Shown: positions 5,707 through 10,633 of the stretch, one piece after another
Layout: each line of letters begins with the position of its first letter
Numbering within the stretch: position 1 is the stretch's first letter
Origin: an uncultured Clostridia bacterium
GTDB lineage: Bacteria > Bacillota > Clostridia > Oscillospirales > Oscillospiraceae
Reading direction: 5' to 3'
Length of the DNA stretch: 10,633 nt
Assembly (NCBI GenBank): GCA_945926565.1
Contig: CAMELY010000037.1
Coordinates: 1 to 10,633 of the forward strand
The notes under the pieces: generated by a model
The model's database searches: none
What the model was told of the DNA's origin: nothing
Seen by the model: only the letters and a program-made list of their open reading frames with translations
Translations under genes and position numbers: made by a program

Positions 5707-6009
5707 ATGGCAATCGAGCTGCTGCCAGACTGGATGGCGGGACTGGAGGAGGAGGACGTGGCCTTTATCAAGCGGTTTCTCCTGGCCTCCGGGTCACTGA
5801 AGGAGGTGGCCAAGCTCTACGGGGTGAGCTATCCCACCGTGCGGCTCCGGCTGGACCGGCTGATTCAGAAGATTCAGATGAACGACCGGCAGGAGGCAGA
5901 GCCCTACATCGCCACCATCAAGCGGCTGGCCCTGGACGACCGGCTGGACTTTGAGACGGCAAAGCTGCTGATCAACGAATACAAGAAGACGAAAAAGGGG
6001 GAGAACTGA
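5707..6009 (+). CDS. DUF2089 family helix-turn-helix protein, short form
   Basis: A 100-residue cytoplasmic protein. Residues 6-58 (LPDWMAGLEEEDVAFIKRFL, then ASGSLKEVAKLYGVSYPTVR and LRLDRLIQKI) match the DUF2089 core, which contains a helix-turn-helix at about 30-55. DUF2089 members often carry an N-terminal zinc ribbon with cysteines; this one begins right at the core and has no cysteine at all. The second half (61-100) is charged and helical, ending in a lysine-rich tail. ATG 5707 has GGGAGG nine bases upstream. The stop codon is one base from the start of the next gene, a membrane protein, so the two form an operon. The strong promoter upstream contains a palindrome, which suggests autoregulation. 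A DNA-binding role is inferred; the target is unknown. Confidence 0.85.
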   Translation: MAIELLPDWMAGLEEEDVAFIKRFLLASGSLKEVAKLYGVSYPTVRLRLDRLIQKIQMNDRQEAEPYIATIKRLALDDRLDFETAKLLINEYKKTKKGEN

Positions 6010-6010
6010 T

Positions 6011-6340
6011 ATGGCAATCGCGTCGGTGAGCATTTTTGTGTGTCTGCTGGTACTGCTGGCAGTTTTTGTGGGCTTTCTGTTTCTGGAGCGGTTTCTGGCC
6101 CGGCAGGAGAGCAAATATCCGGGGCTGGTGTTGCCCGGCATTCAGATTTTGGGCAGCCTGATCATGGTGCTCAACCTAATGGATACTGGCTCGGCGCTGG
6201 GCAACGCCTGGAGTATTTTCCTCACCCTGCTGATGGGCAATCTCCCCACCGCTCTCTATCTGGCCATCTATTTCATCTGTCGGAAAAAGCGAAACCAGGA
6301 CAGCGAGCGGCAGCGGATGAACATTCAGGATCTGGACTGA
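6011..6340 (+). CDS. Small three-helix membrane protein, unknown function
   Basis: A 109-residue protein I do not recognise by family. It has three likely membrane helices: about residues 5-25 (ending FLFLERFL), 38-57 (LVLPGIQILGSLIMVLNLM) and 66-90 (WSIFLTLLMGNLPTALYLAI onward). A basic loop KKR and a polar, charged tail (91-109) follow. The N-terminus is very hydrophobic and could also be read as a signal anchor. ATG 6011 begins one base after the stop of the DUF2089 gene, with GGGGGAG at 5998-6003 as the ribosome binding site, so the two are translated as a pair. Both proteins begin MAI. The pairing suggests a membrane sensor or target working with a small regulator, or a membrane protein whose level that regulator controls. 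This is inference from context only. Confidence 0.8.
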   Translation: MAIASVSIFVCLLVLLAVFVGFLFLERFLARQESKYPGLVLPGIQILGSLIMVLNLMDTGSALGNAWSIFLTLLMGNLPTALYLAIYFICRKKRNQDSERQRMNIQDLD

Positions 6341-6352
6341 CGGACAAAGCAG

Positions 6353-6401
6353 CGCCCCTGCGGATCAAAAGCTGATCCGCAGGGGCGTTTTCGCGTCTTT
6401 T
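6353..6401. terminator. Intrinsic terminator between convergent operons
   Basis: A perfect 15-bp stem, 6353-6367 with 6373-6387, closes a 5-base loop (AAAGC). TTTT follows at 6388-6391 and a second T-run at 6398-6401 on the + strand, ending the DUF2089/membrane-protein transcript. On the - strand the hairpin sits just past the ftsH stop with only a weak T-tract, so it may partly serve both. Eleven of its 15 stem bases, CCGCAGGGGCG, equal the outer arm of the intergenic repeat at 5524-5550. Confidence 0.85.
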
Positions 6402-6406
6402 GGGAC

Positions 6407-8236
6407 TTATTGGTTGAGAATCTGCATGAACTCCTCGCCGGTGATGGTCTCCCGCTGATAGAGGAACTGGGCCAGCTCGTCCAGCTTGTCCTGGTTTTCG
6501 GACAGGATCTGGAGGGCCTTGGCGTGCTGGCGCTTGACCAGCTCCACCACCTGGCTGTCGATCCTGGTCTGAGTCTCAGCGGAGCAGGCCAGGGAGGTGT
6601 CGCCCCCCAGATACTGGTTGGTCACCGTCTCCATGGCCACCATGTCAAAGTCCTCGCTCATGCCGTAGCGGGTGATCATGGCCCGGGCCAGCTTGGTGGC
6701 CTGCTCGATGTCGTTGGAGGCGCCGGTGGTCACCGTGCCGAAGCGCAGCTCCTCGGCCGCCCGGCCGCCGGTGTAGGTGGCGATCTTGTTTTCGATCTCC
6801 TCCTTGCTCATCAGGTAGTGGTTGCCCTCTTCCACCTGCATGGTGTAGCCCAGGGCGCCGGAGGTGCGGGGGACGATGGTGATCTTCTGCACCGGAGCGG
6901 AGTTGGTCTGCTTGGCGGCTACCAGGGCGTGGCCGATCTCGTGATAGGCCACGATCTTCTTCTCCTGGTCGGTGAGGATGGCGTTCTTCTTCTGGTAGCC
7001 GGCAATGACCACCTCAATGCTCTCCTCCAGATCCGCCTGAGTGGCGAACCGGCGGCCGTCCCGGACCGCCCGGAGGGCGGCCTCATTGACGATGTTGGCC
7101 AGCTCCGCACCGGAGGCGCCGGAGGCCATCCGGGCGATTTTGGAGAAGTCCACATCCTCGGCGACCTTGATCTTCTTGGCGTGGACTTTGAGGATCTCCT
7201 CCCGGCCCTTCAAGTCGGGCAGCTCCACCGGCACCCGGCGGTCGAACCGGCCGGGACGGGTGAGGGCGGGATCCAGGGACTCCGGCCGGTTGGTGGCGGC
7301 CAGAATGATGACGCCGTTGTTGCCCTCAAAGCCGTCCATCTCGGTGAGCAGCTGGTTCAGGGTCTGCTCCCGCTCATCGTTGCCGCCGATGCGTCCGTCC
7401 CGCTTTTTGCCGATGGCGTCAATCTCGTCGATAAAGACGATGCAGGGGGCCTTCTCCTTGGCCTGCTGGAACAGGTCACGGACCTTGGAGGCGCCCATGC
7501 CCACGAACATCTCCACAAATTCCGAGCCGGACATGGAGAAGAAGGGGACGTTGGACTCACCGGCCACCGCCTTGGCCAGCATGGTCTTACCGGTGCCCGG
7601 AGGGCCCACCAGCAGCACGCCCTTGGGCATGGAGGCGCCGATCTCCTTGTACTTCTCCGGATTGTGGAGGTAGTCCACGATCTCGGCCAGGTTTTCCTTG
7701 GCCTCGTCCTCGCCGGCCACATCGCTGAACTTGATGCCGTCGGAGGACTGGACGTAGACCTTGGCGCCGCTCTTGCCCATGCCGCCGGCGCCGCCCATGC
7801 CGAAGAGCATGGAATTGGGGCCGGCCGCCCGGTCGGTGAGCTTTTTGCTCATATAATGACCGATGGCCATAAAGATGACGATGGGCAGCACCCAGGTCAG
7901 CAGGATCATGAGCAGGGGAGACTGCTCCTCGATGATCTCGCTGGCAAAGACAGCGCCGTGGTCATAGAGCCGCTGAGTCAGGTCGGGGTCGTACATCAGG
8001 CCGGTCTTATAGATCTGCTTTTCTTCCCGGTCGGTGAAGACAATCTGGTTGTCCTGGACGTCCACCTGGCCGATGTTGTCGTCGTAGGTCATGGACATAA
8101 AGGTGCCGTAATCCACCTGCTGCACCCGGCCCTGAACCAGCATGGGCATGGCCAGGAAATTGAACAGCAGCAGCAGGATGAGCACGATGATGTAGTAGAA
8201 GGCCAACGGCTTCTTTGGGGTTTTGACTTCTTTCAT
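6407..8236 (-). CDS. ftsH: ATP-dependent zinc metalloprotease FtsH
   Basis: FtsH is a membrane-anchored AAA+ hexamer that extracts and degrades membrane and regulatory proteins. The 609-residue product has helix 1 (about 11-34), an extracytoplasmic domain (35-105), helix 2 (107-126) and a Gly/Met-rich linker (144-156). The AAA domain has Walker A GPPGTGKT (211-218), Walker [11 protein letters not shown] (265-274), pore loop MFVG (243-246) and second region of homology with [19 protein letters not shown] (316-334). The zinc site is HEIGH (432-436), where most FtsH proteins have HEAGH, with D509 as the third ligand. ATG 8236 is chosen because GGGAGG lies six bases upstream and the first helix follows; the open frame beyond it is not conserved. 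It stands alone, convergent with the DUF2089 operon. The C-terminal tail is shorter than in E. coli (644 residues), common in Firmicutes. Confidence 0.97.
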   Translation of the reverse strand: MKEVKTPKKPLAFYYIIVLILLLLFNFLAMPMLVQGRVQQVDYGTFMSMTYDDNIGQVDVQDNQIVFTDREEKQIYKTGLMYDPDLTQRLYDHGAVFASEIIEEQSPLLMILLTWVLPIVIFMAIGHYMSKKLTDRAAGPNSMLFGMGGAGGMGKSGAKVYVQSSDGIKFSDVAGEDEAKENLAEIVDYLHNPEKYKEIGASMPKGVLLVGPPGTGKTMLAKAVAGESNVPFFSMSGSEFVEMFVGMGASKVRDLFQQAKEKAPCIVFIDEIDAIGKKRDGRIGGNDEREQTLNQLLTEMDGFEGNNGVIILAATNRPESLDPALTRPGRFDRRVPVELPDLKGREEILKVHAKKIKVAEDVDFSKIARMASGASGAELANIVNEAALRAVRDGRRFATQADLEESIEVVIAGYQKKNAILTDQEKKIVAYHEIGHALVAAKQTNSAPVQKITIVPRTSGALGYTMQVEEGNHYLMSKEEIENKIATYTGGRAAEELRFGTVTTGASNDIEQATKLARAMITRYGMSEDFDMVAMETVTNQYLGGDTSLACSAETQTRIDSQVVELVKRQHAKALQILSENQDKLDELAQFLYQRETITGEEFMQILNQ

Positions 8237-8546
8237 GGTTTTCCTCCCTCTTCGTTCGGGATGGGGCTGATGGGAGGGCAATGGTTCGGTTCCGAATATT
8301 ACCCATGAAAATAATTTAGCACAGTCGAAGCGGGGAGTGGTGGGAATTGTGTGAAGAATTTGTAGATGATTTGTGAATGGGGAGTGCGCCTGCTGTTTTT
8401 CGCTGAGGGATTGTACACAGGTCACCGTACTGACGGGTACGCACAGTCGGCCAGTGACAAAGCGCAAATCCCCGGACAGGCAAAAGACAGCCGCCCGGTC
8501 GAATGTTCGACCGGGCGGCAATGTATTGTCATCAACGGGCGGAGAA
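8237..8546. other. 310-bp gene-free gap between etfA and ftsH
   Basis: No credible gene. From the right it holds the etf terminator (8481-8519), a small branched inverted repeat (GTCAC at 8421-8425 with GTGAC at 8454-8458; CGTAC at 8426-8430 with GTACG at 8437-8441), and the ftsH leader. On the - strand TACAAT (+ coordinates 8410-8415) matches a -10 in five of six bases but lacks a recognisable -35. TGCTAAATT nearer the gene is another weak extended -10. A CCTCCC in the leader can pair with the ftsH ribosome binding site. Confidence 0.55.
8481..8519 (-). terminator. Intrinsic terminator of the bcd-etfB-etfA operon
   Basis: A perfect inverted repeat, 8490-8503 with 8506-8519, gives at least a 12-bp GC-rich stem (GCCGCCCGGTCG and its complement) around a small AT-rich loop. 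On the - strand it is followed by TGTCTTTT (8482-8489 in + coordinates), a moderate T-tract. It begins 28 bases past the etfA stop, the right place to end the operon. Confidence 0.8.
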
Positions 8547-9653
8547 TTACTTGCCGGCCTTGGCAGCCTTGATCTCGGCGATCAGCTGCGGCACCACCTT
8601 GAACAGGTCGCCCACGATGCCGTAGGTGGCCACGCCGAAGATGGGGGCGGAGTCATTCTTGTTGACAGCGATGATGGTCTCGGAGTCCTGCATACCGGCG
8701 GTGTGCTGGATGGCGCCGGAGATGCCCAGAGCCACATAGATGCGGGGATGGACGGTCTTGCCGGTCTGGCCCACCTGATGGTCGGCGGAGATCCAGCCTG
8801 CGTCCACCACGGCGCGGGAGGCGCCCACGACGCCGCCCAGAACACCGGCCAGCTCCTCGGCCAGGGCGATGCCCTTGTCGGGGTCAGCGCTGATGCCGCG
8901 GCCCACAGAGACGATGACGTCGGCGCCGATCAGATCCACCATCTTGCTGGCGGTCTTCTTGATCTCCAGGATCTCCACGCCGATGTCCTCGGGCTTCAGG
9001 TCAACAGCCACGTTCTCGACGATGGTCTTGGCAGCGCCGGCCTCGTCGAACTCCTGGGTCTGCATGACGCCGGGACGGACGGTGGACATCTGGGGACGGA
9101 ACCGGGGGCAGATAATGGTAGCCATCAGATGGCCGCCGAAAGCGGGACGGGTCATCTTCAGGTTGGTGTTCTCCTCGAACTTGGTGTTGTCCACGTCGAT
9201 GTTGGAGGTGGTCTTCAGGAAGGCCTTGTACTTCTCCACATCCACATCCAGGTGGGTGCAGTCGGCGGTCAGGCCGGTGTGCAGCCGGGCGGCGCAGCGG
9301 GGGCCCAGATCACGGCCCAGGTTGGTGGCGCCGATGAGAACGATCTCAGGCTTCTTCTCCATGACCAGGTCGCACAGCACCTTGGTGTAGGCGTCGGTGG
9401 TGTAGTTCTTCAGCAGGGGGTGGTTGCAGTTGTACACCCGGTCGGCGCCGTAGCCGCCCAGAGCCTTCAGATAGGCCTCGGGCACCTCGCTGCCCATGAC
9501 CACGGCGCACAGCTCCACACCCAGATCATTGGCCAGCTTGCGGCCCTCGCTCAGCAGCTGATAGCTGATCGACTGGAGCACGCCGTCCCGCTGCTCGCAG
9601 AACACCCAAACGCCGTGGAATGCGGCGGTATCCGTGAAATTGTACTCAGACAT
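8547..9653 (-). CDS. etfA: Electron transfer flavoprotein, alpha subunit
   Basis: EtfA carries an FAD and, with EtfB, forms the Etf that works with butyryl-CoA dehydrogenase. The 368-residue protein has an N-terminal domain (GVWVFCEQRDGVLQSISYQL, 14-33) and LIGATNLGRDLGPRCAARL (106-124). The C-terminal FAD domain has VVGASRAVVDAGW (275-287), HQVGQTGKTVHPRIYVALGI (292-311) and SGAIQHTAGMQDSETIIAVN (312-331). Around 139-165 there is a longer stretch between the two halves than in minimal EtfA proteins, which I associate with clostridial members. ATG 9653 has GAGGAG upstream. It lies 16 bp after etfB and is followed by a terminator, so it is the last gene of the operon. The bcd neighbour points to the electron-bifurcating type: NADH drives crotonyl-CoA reduction and ferredoxin reduction together. 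Bifurcation is inferred, not shown by sequence alone. Confidence 0.96.
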   Translation of the reverse strand: MSEYNFTDTAAFHGVWVFCEQRDGVLQSISYQLLSEGRKLANDLGVELCAVVMGSEVPEAYLKALGGYGADRVYNCNHPLLKNYTTDAYTKVLCDLVMEKKPEIVLIGATNLGRDLGPRCAARLHTGLTADCTHLDVDVEKYKAFLKTTSNIDVDNTKFEENTNLKMTRPAFGGHLMATIICPRFRPQMSTVRPGVMQTQEFDEAGAAKTIVENVAVDLKPEDIGVEILEIKKTASKMVDLIGADVIVSVGRGISADPDKGIALAEELAGVLGGVVGASRAVVDAGWISADHQVGQTGKTVHPRIYVALGISGAIQHTAGMQDSETIIAVNKNDSAPIFGVATYGIVGDLFKVVPQLIAEIKAAKAGK

Positions 9654-9669
9654 TGTTGTCGCTCCTCTC

Positions 9670-10455
9670 TCAGATCAGATGCTTGTCGTTCAGGATGCTG
9701 ACCAGCTGACCAGCGCCCTCCAGCATGGTGCCGGCGCCCTTCTGAGGCGGGGTGAAGGACTTGTACACGTTGGTGGGAGAGCCCTTCAGGCCGATGGTGT
9801 CCACCTCGATGAGGGGATCGTCCTTGAGCGCATTGTAGTCAAAGACCTCCATGGGCTTGGAGTAGCACTCGAAGATGCCGCTGACGGACATGTAGCGGGG
9901 GGTATTCAGCTCCTTGACGCAGGTGATCAGGCAGGGAGTCTTGACCTTGAGCAGCATGTAGCCGTCCTCCAGCAGGCGCTTGACCACCAGGGAGCCGTCC
10001 TTCATCTGGATGTCGGCGGCATAGGTGACCTGGGGCAGGTGCAGCTTCTCGGCGATCTGGGGGCCAACCTGGGCGGTGTCGCCGTCGATGGCCTGACGGC
10101 CACAGAAGACCACGTCGTCGGCCTCCACGCCGATCTTGTTGACAGCGGCGGCCAGAATCTGAGAGGTTGCGAAGGTATCGGAACCGCCGAACTCGCGGCC
10201 GGAGACCAGCACAGCCCGGTCAGCGCCCATGGCCAGCAACTCCCGGAGCATGCCCTCTGCGGGAGGGGGACCCATGGTGACCACGACCACTTCGCAGCCG
10301 GTGGCCTCCTTGAGCTGGATGGCAGCCTCGACGGCGCTCAGGTCGTCGGGGTTGGTGATGGTGGCCATAGAGGCACGATCCAGGGTGCCGTCGGCCTTGA
10401 CGGCGACCTTGCCGGAGGTATCGGGTACCTGCTTGACACAAACAATTGCTTTCAT
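9670..10455 (-). CDS. etfB: Electron transfer flavoprotein, beta subunit
   Basis: The partner of EtfA; in bifurcating Etf it binds the FAD that takes the hydride from NADH. The 261-residue length is normal. The N-terminus MKAIVCVKQVPDTSGKV, the segment ITNPDDLSAVEAAIQLKE (33-50), VVTMGPPPAEGMLRELLAMG (58-77) and the nucleotide-binding motif FCGRQAIDGDTAQVGPQIAE (117-136) are typical of EtfB in butyrate operons. ATG 10455 has AGGAGG at good spacing in the 16-bp gap after bcd. Gene order bcd-etfB-etfA is the conserved one in butyrate-forming Clostridia, and the short gaps indicate one transcript. Confidence 0.97.
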   Translation of the reverse strand: MKAIVCVKQVPDTSGKVAVKADGTLDRASMATITNPDDLSAVEAAIQLKEATGCEVVVVTMGPPPAEGMLRELLAMGADRAVLVSGREFGGSDTFATSQILAAAVNKIGVEADDVVFCGRQAIDGDTAQVGPQIAEKLHLPQVTYAADIQMKDGSLVVKRLLEDGYMLLKVKTPCLITCVKELNTPRYMSVSGIFECYSKPMEVFDYNALKDDPLIEVDTIGLKGSPTNVYKSFTPPQKGAGTMLEGAGQLVSILNDKHLI

Positions 10456-10471
10456 AGTCGAAATAACCTCC

Positions 10472-10633
<162 letters not shown>

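Noticed and set aside
6410..8308. A 632-codon open frame on the + strand opposite ftsH
   Set aside because: It mirrors ftsH codon by codon, lacks a ribosome binding site and has the repetitive G/L/V/H composition typical of antisense frames.
8317..8343. A CIRCE-like (HrcA) site before ftsH: TTAGCAC, a gap, then GAGTG
   Set aside because: The left half fits seven of nine bases but the right half only six of nine, and the spacing is one base too long; likely chance.

Overview
The window looks like chromosomal DNA from a GC-rich, spore-forming, butyrate-type anaerobe of the Clostridia, most likely an Oscillospiraceae relative of Flavonifractor, Pseudoflavonifractor or Lawsonibacter. The reasons are two sporulation genes (spoIIR, spoVB), a bcd-etfB-etfA block, an FtsH with the HEIGH zinc motif, strong AGGAGG-type ribosome binding sites, and short palindromic intergenic repeats of the CCGTAGGGGCG type. 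The genus is inferred; no rRNA is present to fix it. No mobile element, CRISPR array, tRNA or rRNA was seen, and every gene looks intact except the two cut by the window edges.

Layout. Positions 1-117 are the end of a PLP aminotransferase on the + strand. After a repeat-bearing gap come thrH (phosphoserine phosphatase/homoserine phosphotransferase family), a DUF1015 gene and ispE, closely packed on the + strand. The first three genes suggest serine-family amino acid metabolism. A short gap with another palindromic repeat and a striking hairpin leads to spoIIR (+), which runs tail-to-tail into spoVB (-) with an 86-bp overlap. Upstream of spoVB is a 430-bp gene-free stretch holding two more repeats, an orphan + strand terminator (possible small RNA) and a strong sigma-A promoter with a perfect 19-bp palindrome between its -35 and -10. 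That promoter drives a short DUF2089 helix-turn-helix gene and a three-helix membrane protein. A long perfect hairpin terminator separates this pair from convergent ftsH (-). A further 310-bp gene-poor gap holds the ftsH leader and the terminator of the etf operon. The window ends with etfA, etfB and the last 53 codons of bcd, all on the - strand and reading bcd-etfB-etfA.

Working together. Bcd-EtfAB reduces crotonyl-CoA to butyryl-CoA while sending electrons to ferredoxin (electron bifurcation). SpoIIR (forespore signal to SpoIIGA/pro-sigma-E) and SpoVB (a lipid II/polysaccharide flippase-family protein for spore cortex) act one after the other in sporulation. I see no clearly new multi-gene system. 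The best leads are regulatory: a hairpin that buries the spoIIR ribosome binding site while a candidate sigma-F promoter would start transcription inside its loop, the operator-like palindrome in the DUF2089 promoter, and the possible small RNA between spoVB and the DUF2089 gene.
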